Shown: piece by piece, positions 1 to 7,850 of the stretch
Numbering within the stretch: the stretch's first letter is position 1
Layout of the letters: the number at the start of each line of letters is the position of its first letter
Origin: Methanoregula sp. UBA154
GTDB taxonomy: Archaea > Halobacteriota > Methanomicrobia > Methanomicrobiales > Methanospirillaceae
Reading direction: 5' to 3'
NCBI GenBank assembly: GCA_002502245.1
Contig: DAPW01000003.1
Location: 1-59,574 of the forward strand
DNA: 59,574 nt
Position numbers and translations under genes: made by a program
The notes under the pieces: model-generated
Seen by the model: the letters and a program-made list of their open reading frames with translations, nothing else
Told to the model about the DNA's origin: nothing
Databases searched by the model: none

Positions 1-32
1 GTCAATAACCGGGAGCATTTTAAAAAATACGG

Positions 33-80
33 AACTGCCCCGCCGTGCCCCGCGAGGGGCCCTGAGGCGGGGAGCACTCA
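33..80 (-). repeat. Dispersed double-hairpin element, copy 1
   Basis: Read on the minus strand, this holds a TGAG/CTCA hairpin (80-77 with 66-63), then GG, then a hairpin GCCCC-TCGC-GGGGC (60-47), then ACGGCGGGGCAG. The same order of parts recurs at 34903, 50477 and 59288 with different stem bases. It is preceded by ATGAAAAT, as in the copy at 34903. No function is known to me; it could be a structured RNA or the relic of a small mobile element. Confidence 0.5.
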
Positions 81-145
81 CATCTGCAATTTTCATGGTT
101 CCGGTGTGAACTGACAACGTTCATGCCCGGTTCTACAAAAAAACT

Positions 146-715
146 TTACCATATTTTCAGGTCCGGCTTCCGTATCTGAATATCGAGCGCCACATCGAAC
201 CCACAGAGCGAAGCCCTGCACCGATAGCCGGTCGACCACCTCATCGGTTGACGCACAGTATTGTTTCGTAAACACCCCGTACCGGTCCGCCGAATCAAGG
301 GGATTATTGATGCGATCGCAGATCTTCACGAGTGTTGTTCCGGGCGGGGAAGTCAAGGATACGGTCAAGGCTGTCCGAGAGCCGGTCCGCCGTTCCCGTT
401 ATTTTATTTTTTCGTGGTCATGGCATCAGCGATTGCAGCAATATCCTGCCGCTCGTTCGGAGGGAGCTGGAGACCGTTAATCAGCGCGTCCCTTTCAGGA
501 TCCATTCCGGGGGGCAGTCCTTAAAAAACGTCATGGAGCCATATGGCGATAACCGCACCATGCGATCCATCGAAGATCCCGACCAGGCCCGCAACCCGGG
601 CAGGGTGGATGATATTGGCTGTCTTCCCGTCTTTCCGGAACTGCCCTTTATGGGCTCACGACGCATGGCCGGCGGCAATCCTGATGACGGGAAGCCGGTG
701 GGCTGGTTCTACGGC
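146..715 (-). pseudogene. Frameshifted HD-domain phosphohydrolase (SpoT/MESH1-like)
   Basis: Pieces of a (p)ppGpp-hydrolase-like HD protein can be read in two minus-strand frames. One piece reads AHKGQFRKDG, then HPARVA, then WLHDVF, the usual H..HP..VA..LHDV signature, and meets a stop at 521-523. A second piece (about 370-215) reads LVKICDRINN and KQYCASTDEVVDRL, typical of the C-terminal half. A third ends in IRKPDLKIW at 146-148. Stops also lie near 660 and at 404-406, and the middle looks shortened. One shift falls at a run of six T and another at a run of six C, so some could be sequence errors, but the number of lesions argues for a true pseudogene. The start is not visible. Confidence 0.65.
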
Positions 716-802
716 GAGGAACGTCTGCCCGGTGACTCATGACAGGACAGGTATGCACGATACCATCAGCGCATCAGCGGTTGGTTTTTGCGCGGGCACT
801 GA

Positions 803-811
803 AAAAAAAAG
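803..811 (-). terminator. Oligo-U terminator after pfdB
   Basis: Minus-strand transcription leaving pfdB meets a run of nine T just after the stop codon (814-816), with no clear hairpin. This is the usual archaeal oligo-U terminator and ends the 5.3-0.8 kb operon. The LX gene at 47475 has the same arrangement. Confidence 0.6.
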
Positions 812-813
812 AA

Positions 814-1176
814 TTATCCGGCGGATGGAACGCTCTTGCCCTCGATTGCCGCCTTGATCTGGTTCTGGAGCTGCTCGAACTTCCCCTGCAGCATCTTTTC
901 CTGCTTCTCAAGAGACTTGATGCGGAGCTCGAGCGTCTCGACCTTGTCGGTGAGTTTTGCGTCAACGACTTCCTTCTTCTTCTGCATCATGACGGTGCCG
1001 ACACTCATGTACATGACCGCATCATCGGCGGAGTCCTTGATCTCTTCCTGCGCTCGCTTCGCCTCGCGGACAGCCAGCTCGTACTGGGCTTTCTGCTGGA
1101 GAATGGTCTGGAGCTGCTGCTGGAGCTGCTGGAGCATGCTGAGCTGGTTCTGGACTTTAGGTGAGATATTGTTCAT
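814..1176 (-). CDS. pfdB: Prefoldin subunit beta
   Basis: This 120-residue protein has the normal length and layout of archaeal prefoldin beta: two long coiled-coil helices (about residues 5-50 and 75-112) around a short beta region near AVMYMSVGTVM. It forms the four beta subunits of the prefoldin hexamer, which holds unfolded proteins and hands them to the thermosome in the cytoplasm. It is the last gene of the minus-strand operon and is followed at once by a U9 terminator. The alpha subunit is encoded 40 kb away at 41240. A gap of about 110 bases separates it from pcc1; the DUF3194 gene often found next to pfdB is not seen. Confidence 0.93.
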   Translation of the reverse strand: MNNISPKVQNQLSMLQQLQQQLQTILQQKAQYELAVREAKRAQEEIKDSADDAVMYMSVGTVMMQKKKEVVDAKLTDKVETLELRIKSLEKQEKMLQGKFEQLQNQIKAAIEGKSVPSAG

Positions 1177-1287
1177 GATAAACTCCTTCTACTATATCGT
1201 CGTCTCCTGATAAAAAGGATTATTCAAGAACACCGGTGGACAAACGATCCCCGGGCATTGTCCGATGCCGGCGGACGGAGATCCCCG

Positions 1288-1548
1288 TCATGGCTTTTTC
1301 ACGAGACCCTGTACCTCGTCGGCTACGTTGATGAGCCGGAGAAACATATTCAGGGCTGCCCGGAGGGCTGCGGTATCCTCTGCCTCTACCTGCAGTACCA
1401 GCGTTGTCGTCCCCTCGAGCCGGCACCGGGTTGTGGAGCGGACGTTCACCTCATCTGATAGTTCCGGTACCAGGGCCCGGTAAATCTGCTCTGCATGGCC
1501 GGTCGAGAACCGGAAGATGGCTTCATGCGGTGGCACAGGACTCCTCAC
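1288..1548 (-). CDS. pcc1: KEOPS complex subunit Pcc1
   Basis: This 86-residue protein fits the Pcc1/CTAG family: a short alpha-beta fold with the pattern VNVRSTTRCRLEG followed by LVLQVEAEDTAALRAALN and a C-terminal helix. Pcc1 is the small dimerising subunit of KEOPS, which makes the N6-threonylcarbamoyl-adenosine at position 37 of tRNAs reading ANN codons. The start appears to be GTG (1546-1548); a second GTG lies four codons in. It follows rpoP by 60 bases in the same operon, a common archaeal order (eL43-rpoP-pcc1-pfdB). Recognition rests on pattern and context. Confidence 0.8.
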   Translation of the reverse strand: MRSPVPPHEAIFRFSTGHAEQIYRALVPELSDEVNVRSTTRCRLEGTTTLVLQVEAEDTAALRAALNMFLRLINVADEVQGLVKKP

Positions 1549-1608
1549 GCGGGAATTAGATAAAAAAGATGATAAAAGTATGGTATAGTGGCAGGTGCCT
1601 GAGGCCGG

Positions 1609-1743
1609 TTACCGGGCCTTGAGTTCCTTGATGGCGGCGCCGCGTTCCTTGAAAAGGATGCGGTGACCGCAGTAGGGGCACCGGACATTGACATCAATCT
1701 CGACTTTCTGTTTGCACCGTGCGCACTTGTAGGTACTTGCCAT
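1609..1743 (-). CDS. rpoP: RNA polymerase subunit P (Rpo12)
   Basis: This gene encodes only 44 residues, beginning MASTYKCARCKQKVEID and ending KELKAR. The zinc site is visible as CARC (residues 7-10) and CPYC (23-26). Rpo12, the counterpart of eukaryotic Rpb12, helps assemble the Rpo3/Rpo10/Rpo11 platform of the archaeal enzyme. The gene lies 11 bases downstream of eL43 and upstream of pcc1, which is its usual place in euryarchaea. The start is the ATG at 1741-1743 and the stop is TAA at 1609-1611. Confidence 0.92.
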   Translation of the reverse strand: MASTYKCARCKQKVEIDVNVRCPYCGHRILFKERGAAIKELKAR

Positions 1744-1754
1744 GGGTATACCCG

Positions 1755-2048
1755 TTATTTCCTGCTCTCTTCAACAGTCCGGTCGATCGCACGCTGGGCG
1801 ATCTTCATGGTCGGGGTCATGGGCTGGTATGCACCGCCGGCGAACTTGTACCCGCACTTGCGGCACTCCCAGATGCCGGTCCCCTTGCGCGCCACAGATT
1901 CCATGTCGCACTTCGGGCATCGGTGCAGCGCACGCGAGATCTTCTCGATATCGTTCACGCGCTTGCGCACGAATCTTCCGTACCGGCAGCCGAAACGTCC
2001 TGAACTTCCGGTTACTTTTCCTTTTGCCTTATGCGTTGATTTTACCAT
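1755..2048 (-). CDS. rpl37ae: 50S ribosomal protein L37Ae (eL43)
   Basis: The 97-residue product has the full-length eL43 pattern. A basic N-terminus (MVKSTHKAKGK) is followed by GRFGCRYGRFVRKRV, and a four-cysteine zinc ribbon, CPKCDM then CRKCGYKFAGGAY, lies at about residues 44-70. It is a structural protein of the large subunit. It sits between SBDS and rpoP in the operon, the order seen in many euryarchaea. Confidence 0.96.
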   Translation of the reverse strand: MVKSTHKAKGKVTGSSGRFGCRYGRFVRKRVNDIEKISRALHRCPKCDMESVARKGTGIWECRKCGYKFAGGAYQPMTPTMKIAQRAIDRTVEESRK

Positions 2049-2091
2049 GATGGATACCCACCGATCTGTCTTCTTTTATTTGTCCTCTGAA

Positions 2092-2796
2092 TTAATATAC
2101 TTGATTGAGGATCTTTACCTGTCCCTCGCCTTTCGAGAGCTTGTTGATGAGGTCGTAAAAATCCCCCTGGATCCCGGCCGGGATGCGCACAACGCACACC
2201 CACGACCCGTCCTTCAGCCATTCGTCTTTCTCCATGACAGAACCAGCTGCGATGTCCCCGTATGCCTTCGCGGCAAAGTCCGGGGGGATCTTGATTGCCA
2301 GACGGAGCTCCTCAAACCGTATCGGCAGGAGGGGGCGGAGGGCTTTGACGGTCTCCTTCACCAGCTCGTCGAGATGCTTGAAGGGATCGATATTGACCCG
2401 CGCCTCTTCCATGCCCCTTTCAATCCGGGCCGGGGGATGGGGGTGACCGGTCTGGGGATTGATCGAGTTCCGTGCAATGAACGTGATGACCTGACGGCGC
2501 TTTTCATCGATCATCTGCTTGCGCTGCTCGGCCGTGAGGTGGATCTCGCCCTTTTCAATGATCTTCCGGGCAATGGTCACAAAATCAGTGGTCTGGAAGA
2601 CCTTCATGAGGGCTTCGTCCGATGCCCGGGTTGCCTTCGATGCATTGCCAAAGACGTTCAGCGCGGCAACAACATCTTCCATGTTGACCGGCTGGCCCTG
2701 CCGCACAAGACCGGCCTGCCGGGGGTCGACCAGGATCTCGAACCGTTCCCCGTGACTGTCGAGTCGTGCCACAACTGCATGGTCAAGGGAGATCAT
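2092..2796 (-). CDS. Ribosome assembly factor SBDS
   Basis: This 234-residue protein matches archaeal SBDS. The N-terminal FYSH domain (about 1-88) starts MISLDHAVVARLDSHGE and contains MEDVVAALNVF. A helical middle domain contains EQRKQMIDEKRRQVITFI and ends with the conserved PHPPARIERGMEEA. A ferredoxin-like C-terminal domain follows. With EF-2-type GTPases it releases the anti-association factor aIF6, which is encoded at 47672 in this window, from new 50S subunits. The start is six bases after the psmA stop. The proteasome alpha-SBDS pair is a well-known archaeal neighbourhood. Confidence 0.95.
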   Translation of the reverse strand: MISLDHAVVARLDSHGERFEILVDPRQAGLVRQGQPVNMEDVVAALNVFGNASKATRASDEALMKVFQTTDFVTIARKIIEKGEIHLTAEQRKQMIDEKRRQVITFIARNSINPQTGHPHPPARIERGMEEARVNIDPFKHLDELVKETVKALRPLLPIRFEELRLAIKIPPDFAAKAYGDIAAGSVMEKDEWLKDGSWVCVVRIPAGIQGDFYDLINKLSKGEGQVKILNQVY

Positions 2797-2802
2797 GGAT
2801 GA

Positions 2803-3525
2803 TCACGGTTTGAACTGTTCGACGAAAGAAGCAACTTCCTGCCGGCTCATCTTCCGGAAGACCGGGTTCGTCTTTGCGATCATGCCGATCTCGACCTGGT
2901 CGACATCAAACTTGCCCTCGGTCGCGGAATGGAGTGCTTTCAGGCCCAGCGGGATTGCGTCCTTGATCTCGGTCTCCGGGTTGTATTCCTCTTCGAAAAC
3001 CTTCATGGCCGCAGGACGGCCGATCCCGATCCCCGTGGCCTTATACTCAAGGAGCGTGCCGGAAGGATCGGTCTCGAACAGGCGGACCTCGCCATCACTG
3101 ACACCGGCAATGAGGAGAGCCGTACCGTAGGGTCGGATGCCCCCGTACTGGGTGAGGGACTGCATGTGGTCGCAGAGCTTCTTCGAGAGGGCTTCCACCT
3201 CGATGGGTTCATCGTAGGTGACACGGTTGATCTGGCATTCGACCCGTGCCCGGTCGACCAGCGCCCGTGCATCGCCGACAAGTCCTGAGGAAGCGACCCC
3301 AATGTGCTCGTCGATCTTGAAGATCTTCTCTATCGATGATGCTTCGAGGAGCTTGGAGCTCACGCGCTTGTCGACGATTAAAACAACGCCGTCCTTTGCC
3401 TTGATACCGACCGCGGTGGTACCCCGCTTCACTGCTTCACGGGCATACTCTACCTGGTAGAGCCTGCCGTCTGGTGAAAAAACGGTGATTGCCCGGTCGT
3501 ATCCCATCTGATATTGTGGCTGCAT
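2803..3525 (-). CDS. psmA: Proteasome subunit alpha
   Basis: The 240-residue protein begins with the alpha-type signature YDRAITVFSPDGRLYQ, followed by VEYAREAVKRG, and keeps the N-terminal extension that forms the gate of the 20S core. It lacks the catalytic threonine of beta subunits, as expected. Seven copies form each outer ring, which docks AAA+ unfoldases such as PAN. It overlaps the last base of rnp2 and precedes SBDS, a classic archaeal order. The beta subunit is not in this window. Confidence 0.97.
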   Translation of the reverse strand: MQPQYQMGYDRAITVFSPDGRLYQVEYAREAVKRGTTAVGIKAKDGVVLIVDKRVSSKLLEASSIEKIFKIDEHIGVASSGLVGDARALVDRARVECQINRVTYDEPIEVEALSKKLCDHMQSLTQYGGIRPYGTALLIAGVSDGEVRLFETDPSGTLLEYKATGIGIGRPAAMKVFEEEYNPETEIKDAIPLGLKALHSATEGKFDVDQVEIGMIAKTNPVFRKMSRQEVASFVEQFKP

Positions 3526-4055
3526 TATGAATTCTCCAGATCACTTCTTGTTAAGAACAATCGGTGTGCATTTTTAAATCCCTTTTCAATCACATCAACC
3601 TTCTGTCCGTTACAGTACACGAGGAGGAACGGTTTTTTTGCAAAAACACATTCGCCGGGTTCAGCGCAGCCCGTCCCGGCGGATCCTGTTGCCGGTTCCG
3701 TAAGCGGCTCTGTGACCGGTTTTGCGGCACGGATCCGCTCACGCAGACTCTCTATTGTACCGGAAGCCGCTACGATCCGCAGGGCCAGCCGGACATCCCG
3801 GCAGGCTGTTACGGTCGAGAGCGCAAGGGCAAGTTCCTTCTCGGTCCCCCGCAGGCACCGGATGATGACGTGCCCGTTCTCTGCGGCAACAACTGCCTGC
3901 GTGATCACGCCGGCTGCGGCATCCCCCCAGAGGAAAGTAACCGCGTCGGAGATGGTGTAATAGAGCTCCTTTGGGTCGATGGCCGTTCCGGCCGGTTCGA
4001 CCCGGACAAGGATGTAGCGCCGGTTCTCGCGCAGGGTAGGCGGCCGGGGGCTCAT
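3525..4055 (-). CDS. rnp2: RNase P protein component 2 (Pop5)
   Basis: The 176-residue protein starts SPRPPTLRENRRYILVRVEP, the usual opening of archaeal Pop5, and contains the conserved WGDAAAG and IIRCLRG blocks. Pop5 pairs with Rpp30 to help the RNase P RNA cut tRNA 5' leaders. The conserved domain ends near residue 120. The remaining tail, roughly 50 residues with a PVTEPLTEPATG repeat, two cysteines and LLVYCNGQKVDVI, is longer than in many relatives. Its start overlaps the end of rnp3 by four bases, so the pair is probably translationally coupled. Confidence 0.92.
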   Translation of the reverse strand: MSPRPPTLRENRRYILVRVEPAGTAIDPKELYYTISDAVTFLWGDAAAGVITQAVVAAENGHVIIRCLRGTEKELALALSTVTACRDVRLALRIVAASGTIESLRERIRAAKPVTEPLTEPATGSAGTGCAEPGECVFAKKPFLLVYCNGQKVDVIEKGFKNAHRLFLTRSDLENS

Positions 4056-4696
4056 GAGATCACCCGCACGGCCGGGGCGGGGGGGGTCATGACCCGTCCG
4101 ATTGCGTCAAGGCATTTTTCCACACCGGATATGTCCATGCCGATGAGGGAGCAGAGCCCAGTGATCTCGCGGACAGCCCGCAGGTCAAGGTACGACCGGG
4201 CATACGAAGACAGCGAGACCGGGAACTCAAACCTGCGTTCAAAGGTCAGTACATCCCGGTACCGGTGGATTGCCCGCTGGCGGGCAATGCCCCGTGCAGC
4301 AATAAGGACAGACAGGTCGAGGTCGATGGCGACATTGTTATCGGCCGCCATCTTCGCGGTCACGTGATCGAACGCGGTCTTGTCGGCAGCCTGGATACCA
4401 CGGAGGATATGCACTCCCTTAAGACCGATCGCGGCCCGGTTGAACCCGTTGTCCCGTGCGCTCACCGAGACTACCGTGCCGGAGTGCATTACTCGTTTCA
4501 CCCGGGCAATCACCTCCCGCATCGGTGCGTCCTGCAGAATGATCCCGCTGAGTACTTCAATCCCGTCAAAGGAACCCGCCGGTGTATCCATCGCAACGAG
4601 GCTGTCAAAACCAAGGGTTTTTGCTTCGAGCGCAAGCCGCCGCACCGATGTGTCCCCTGACGGGTACGGAAAGACTGCGGCGTCGGTGATCTTCAT
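4052..4696 (-). CDS. rnp3: RNase P protein component 3 (Rpp30)
   Basis: This 214-residue protein has the Rpp30 TIM-barrel look: an N-terminal MKITDAAVFPYPSGD strand, then LEAKTLGFDSLVAMD and later IDLDLSVLIAARG with REITGLCSLIGMD near the end. It binds Pop5 in the archaeal RNase P holoenzyme. It is preceded by eL15 with a 30-base gap that holds a U7 run on the transcribed strand, so some transcripts may stop before it. The subunits Rpp29 and the RNase P RNA are not in this window; Rpr2 is at 50964. Confidence 0.9.
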   Translation of the reverse strand: MKITDAAVFPYPSGDTSVRRLALEAKTLGFDSLVAMDTPAGSFDGIEVLSGIILQDAPMREVIARVKRVMHSGTVVSVSARDNGFNRAAIGLKGVHILRGIQAADKTAFDHVTAKMAADNNVAIDLDLSVLIAARGIARQRAIHRYRDVLTFERRFEFPVSLSSYARSYLDLRAVREITGLCSLIGMDISGVEKCLDAIGRVMTPPAPAVRVIS

Positions 4697-4726
4697 GAGA
4701 GTTAGTTCGGTTAAAAAAAGATAAGG

Positions 4727-5317
4727 TTATTTACCCTGGTTCGCGTGTGAGCGGATGCTCGGGCGGGTCTTCTCGGTACCCTTGCCCCGGTAGAGCATAC
4801 CGCGACCCTTGAGGCCGGCCGAGGTCTTGCCGCGCTCTGCACGTCCCCGGTGTACCGGGTCTGCGAGCCACGAGAGGTTTTTGTCTGCCCGGATTGAGGG
4901 GTGGTGACCATCCACGAGGATGACCTCGTAGTATTTCAGCTTCCCGTCCTGTCCTACCCAGTAGGAGTTCAGGACTTCCATGTTCGGGAACTTCCGGGAC
5001 GCACGTTCCTCGGCAATCCGCTGGATGCTCTTTCCGGCAGTGAGCCGGTTCTTGCCCATCCGGGCTGAACGGCGTGCGCGGACGTACCGGGATGCCCGGC
5101 GTCCACCGCGGCGTACCTGCACGCGTGCAACTGCAATGCCCTGCTTGGCCTTGTAGCCGAGCGAGCGGGCGCGGTCGATACGTGTCGGGCGCTCAATACG
5201 GACAACGCTGCCCTCGCGGCGCCATACCTGCATCCTGTTCCAGAGGAGTTCTCCGACCTCTGACTTGTCAGGTCTCTTCCATGCCTCCCTGACGAAGGCG
5301 TACATTGATTTTACCAT
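4727..5317 (-). CDS. rpl15e: 50S ribosomal protein L15e
   Basis: This 196-residue protein has the eL15 pattern throughout: MVKSMYAFVREAWKRP, RPTRIDRARSLGYKAKQG, RRGGRRASRYVRARRSARMG and a C-terminal GLKGRGMLYRGKGTEK. I chose the ATG that gives MVKSMY; an ATG three codons upstream would add MIT. It heads the minus-strand operon that runs down to pfdB. A TATA-like box lies about 70 bases upstream. Confidence 0.96.
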   Translation of the reverse strand: MVKSMYAFVREAWKRPDKSEVGELLWNRMQVWRREGSVVRIERPTRIDRARSLGYKAKQGIAVARVQVRRGGRRASRYVRARRSARMGKNRLTAGKSIQRIAEERASRKFPNMEVLNSYWVGQDGKLKYYEVILVDGHHPSIRADKNLSWLADPVHRGRAERGKTSAGLKGRGMLYRGKGTEKTRPSIRSHANQGK

Positions 5318-5384
5318 GGTTATCACCTAAGGTTCGGCCCAAAGAGGGCTACATTCCTTTTCACACGGGACGCTATCCCGCATT

Positions 5385-5396
5385 CCTATATACTAC
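5385..5396 (-). promoter_or_regulatory. Box A (TATA) of the eL15 operon
   Basis: Read on the minus strand, the sequence is AGTATATAGGAA, a good archaeal TATA element. A start of transcription about 25 bases downstream would leave a leader of roughly 45 bases before the eL15 start. It is the only clear box between the operon and the gene-free region beyond it. Confidence 0.45.
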
Positions 5397-5487
5397 AACC
5401 TGAGGGGTATTAAAAGATGCAGGCACAAGGCAGAGGAACGGTGATGATTGGTGCGGTTTTTTGATCCTGACCGGATCAGCGGTCGGA

Positions 5488-5508
5488 GGGGGTCATATGG
5501 GTACAATT
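5488..5508 (+). repeat. GGGGGTC/GGGTAC repeat, copy 1
   Basis: The core reads GGGGGTCATATGGGTACAA and is preceded by CCGGATCAGCGGTCGGA. The arms GGTCA (5491-5495) and TGACC (5508-5512) make it an imperfect palindrome, as an operator might be. It matches the copies at 5628 and 5729 at 15 or more positions. Confidence 0.6.
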
Positions 5509-5627
5509 GACCGGCCCGGGTACAGGCCGGCTGCAGCTTACGAACCCTCATTTCCTGCAGATTCACTGTAGAGTAACCATCCTGTCATAGTGCCCGTTTG
5601 CTGCAGAGGGTACCGCAGGACACAAGG

Positions 5628-5648
5628 AAATGTACCCGTGCGACCCCC
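5628..5648 (-). repeat. GGGGGTC/GGGTAC repeat, copy 2 (inverted)
   Basis: On the minus strand the core reads GGGGGTCGCACGGGTACAT and is preceded by TCCGGACCTGATGGA, similar to the flank of copy 1. Together with copy 1 it forms a large inverted repeat about 120 bases apart that could fold in RNA. Confidence 0.6.
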
Positions 5649-5728
5649 TCCATCAGGTCCGGATTTTTACGAATTTTTTTGCATAGTTACGATACAAAAT
5701 GACCCTTGTATTACAATCCGGAATGGAT

Positions 5729-5749
5729 GGGGGTCACATGGGTACGAAT
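5729..5749 (+). repeat. GGGGGTC/GGGTAC repeat, copy 3
   Basis: The core reads GGGGGTCACATGGGTACGA and is preceded by ATCCGGAATGGAT, again resembling the flanks of the other two copies. The conserved unit is therefore about 35-40 bases, longer than the core alone. Confidence 0.6.
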
Positions 5750-5967
5750 GCTGCAAAGCTCAGAACCAATGACCGTGAAAGATCCTGGCACCGTGACAGT
5801 CCTCAGAATCCGGCCTGATGATTCAGTAACGATCCTGCAACGTTCCGATTACAGGTACCGAAGGCTGCGGAAGGGTCATGAGTTGCGCAAAACCCGGCGG
5901 GCGTTTTCTGTGTATGAGAATCACACCGGAGGCACCATAGCGCGGGGTGAAGTCCCGGGAGCGAGAT

Positions 5968-6435
5968 TTATTTTCCCTTCTTCTTCTCCAGCACACGGAT
6001 CCCCTCAATCCGCGTTACCGGGTACTGCCCGTCCTTGTCCTTCTCTGCAGACTTGACCATGTCCCATACGGTGAGCAAAGCAACCGATACTCCGGTTAAC
6101 GCCTCCATCTCCACACCGGTCTTCCCGGTCATCTTCACGACAACGGTTGCCTCGATATACCCGACCCCGTCTGTGAAATCAACGGATATGGAGCTGATCG
6201 GGATCGGATGGCACATGGGTATGATGGTTGCGGTGTTCTTGACCGCAAGGGTTGCTGCAACACGGGCAGTGGCAAGGACATTGCCTTTCACAACCCTGCC
6301 CTCGCGGATCGCCGTCAGAGTCTCCGCTCTCAGGTATATCTTCCCTGATGCCACGGCCTCGCGGGTGACATCGCTCTTCCCGCTGATATCCACCATCTGT
6401 GCCTTGTCATCCTGTATATGGGTAAATTCCGGCAT
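5968..6435 (-). CDS. moaC: Cyclic pyranopterin monophosphate synthase MoaC
   Basis: The 155-residue protein carries the MoaC signatures: MVDISGKSDVTREAVA near the start, the catalytic-site motif MCHPIPI at about residues 77-83, and KTGVEMEALTGVSVALLTVWD at about residues 104-125. MoaC converts the MoaA product to cyclic pyranopterin monophosphate, the first stable intermediate of molybdopterin, needed for formylmethanofuran dehydrogenase and formate dehydrogenase. It starts directly at the end of the upstream nnr gene with no gap, so the two are co-transcribed. No other moa gene is in the window. Confidence 0.95.
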   Translation of the reverse strand: MPEFTHIQDDKAQMVDISGKSDVTREAVASGKIYLRAETLTAIREGRVVKGNVLATARVAATLAVKNTATIIPMCHPIPISSISVDFTDGVGYIEATVVVKMTGKTGVEMEALTGVSVALLTVWDMVKSAEKDKDGQYPVTRIEGIRVLEKKKGK

Positions 6436-7836
6436 TCACGCACCTTTCCTGAATAATACTGACGGTATCTTGTCAACTATATCTGAAGCAAGGATACCGC
6501 CCCCGCGCTCTGCAACCGCGGCGGAACCCGCCCGGCCGTTTACATACGCGGCAATACAGGCTGCCTCAAAGGCCGGCAGATGGCAGAGAAGTGCCCCGGC
6601 AACACCGGCCAGGACATCTCCGGTCCCGCCAACGGTCATGGCCGGGTCCCCGGTCCGGTTGAACCGGAGACGGGTACCGTCCGCGATGATATCGGTATGG
6701 CCTTTGAGAAGAACCGTGCCGTGGAAACCCGCAGTCCTTGCTGCCCGTGCACGGCCTGCGGTATCGTCCGGAAGAGTTGTCCCGGTTAAGCGGGCAAATT
6801 CCCCCGCATGCGGGGTATAGATTGTCTCCCCACGGGCAACCGGCAGCGGGAGCCGGAGAGCATCGGCATCGAACACCGCCTTTTTGCAGTGCGGGGCGAT
6901 CGATTCCACAACCGCGTGGCTCTCCGTGCCGAGCCCGTTTCCGCAGACCACCACATCGGCCCGTTCCGCAAGGGCGATCAGCCGCCCGGTGTGGTCCATG
7001 CCAATCCGTTCCCCGTCCAGCCGTTCGTAGATCAGGTCCGGTACCGGTTCGAAGACCGGCGATGCGATCCGGACAATGTCCGCCCCCGCACGCAGCGCCC
7101 CGAGGCCGGCAAGGTACGGTGCACCCTGGTACGGCCCGCCGCCGATGACCAGCACTTCGCCGCCATCCCCCTTGTGTGTCTTTTTCCCGCGGACAGGGAG
7201 GAGCGTGAGCTCCCCGGGGCCGACCGTGCATTCCGCCTCAAGGGGGATTCCAATATCGACCACGGTCGCCCCTTCCGTTTTCGCGCGGTGGAAGGCACAG
7301 ATACGATCCGCCCGCATTCCCGGGGTCGGGATATCGGCTGCAATGATCTTTGCCGTTGTCGCATTCGCCATCAGGATGCAGGTTGCCATCGGCTCCCTGA
7401 CCACCCCGCGGCCGCGGATCCCGAGCAGGGCATCGATGATAACATCGGCGTTTTCGAACAGTGCGGTCAGCGCGTCGAGATCCTCAGTGCACTGGAACGG
7501 GTGAAGGCTGACCGCCGCGTGCCGGAGCGCGGCCAGGTTGTGTTCGCATGCCGGGCTCCGATGACCGGCGTTGAAGTAACAGACATGGGTGTCCACGCCG
7601 CGCTGGAGATAGCGGGCCGCCACCATGCCGTCCCCGCCATTGTTGCCATTCCCGCATAACACCAGGACCTGTCCCGGGACAAACGTGAGCACCTGCTCCG
7701 CCAGCGCCCGGCCTGCACTCTCCATCAGCTGGAGCTCTGTCACGCCAAGCGCCATGGCATTGTTATCCACCACGCGCATCCGGGCCGGGGTGATGAGCCC
7801 GGCCTCCACGAATTCCACGAACATGCCCGGTTGCAT
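6436..7836 (-). CDS. nnr: Bifunctional NAD(P)HX epimerase/dehydratase
   Basis: This 466-residue fusion repairs hydrated NADH and NADPH. The N-terminal YjeF/epimerase domain (about 1-215) has GNGNNGGDGMVAARYL and VVDIGIPLEAECTVG. The C-terminal ADP-dependent dehydratase domain (about 225-460) has GGEVLVIGGGPYQGAP, TPHAGEFARL, LLKGHTDII and the catalytic loop GGTGDVLAG. The length is normal for the fused form. It is divergent from the DHH nuclease gene with only 14 bases between the annotated starts. A TATA-like box about 35 bases upstream implies a very short leader. Confidence 0.94.
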   Translation of the reverse strand: MQPGMFVEFVEAGLITPARMRVVDNNAMALGVTELQLMESAGRALAEQVLTFVPGQVLVLCGNGNNGGDGMVAARYLQRGVDTHVCYFNAGHRSPACEHNLAALRHAAVSLHPFQCTEDLDALTALFENADVIIDALLGIRGRGVVREPMATCILMANATTAKIIAADIPTPGMRADRICAFHRAKTEGATVVDIGIPLEAECTVGPGELTLLPVRGKKTHKGDGGEVLVIGGGPYQGAPYLAGLGALRAGADIVRIASPVFEPVPDLIYERLDGERIGMDHTGRLIALAERADVVVCGNGLGTESHAVVESIAPHCKKAVFDADALRLPLPVARGETIYTPHAGEFARLTGTTLPDDTAGRARAARTAGFHGTVLLKGHTDIIADGTRLRFNRTGDPAMTVGGTGDVLAGVAGALLCHLPAFEAACIAAYVNGRAGSAAVAERGGGILASDIVDKIPSVLFRKGA

Positions 7837-7850
7837 ACTAAGTACAATTC

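Larger units (their letters stand above)
5397..5967. other. 570-base gene-free region with three related repeats
   Basis: No convincing coding region lies between the eL15 promoter and the end of moaC. The open frames here lack conserved features and ribosome sites. Three copies of a GGGGGTC-N4-GGGTAC motif, two in plus orientation and one in minus, occur in 260 bases (listed separately). A T7 run at 5674-5680 and AT-rich stretches around 5665-5715 suggest a transcription signal. A structured or regulatory RNA is possible. Confidence 0.5.

Noticed and set aside
1663..2802. Plus-strand open frame of 379 codons
   Set aside because: It is antisense to RpoP, eL43 and SBDS, all of which are clearly recognisable; its own sequence shows no family features.
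5397..5967. A CRISPR array formed by the three repeats
   Set aside because: There are only three copies, one is inverted, and spacing is uneven (about 120 and 80 bases). No cas genes are in the window.
6808..7659. Plus-strand open frame of 283 codons over nnr
   Set aside because: It mirrors the well-conserved NAD(P)HX repair gene on the minus strand and is a high-GC artefact.
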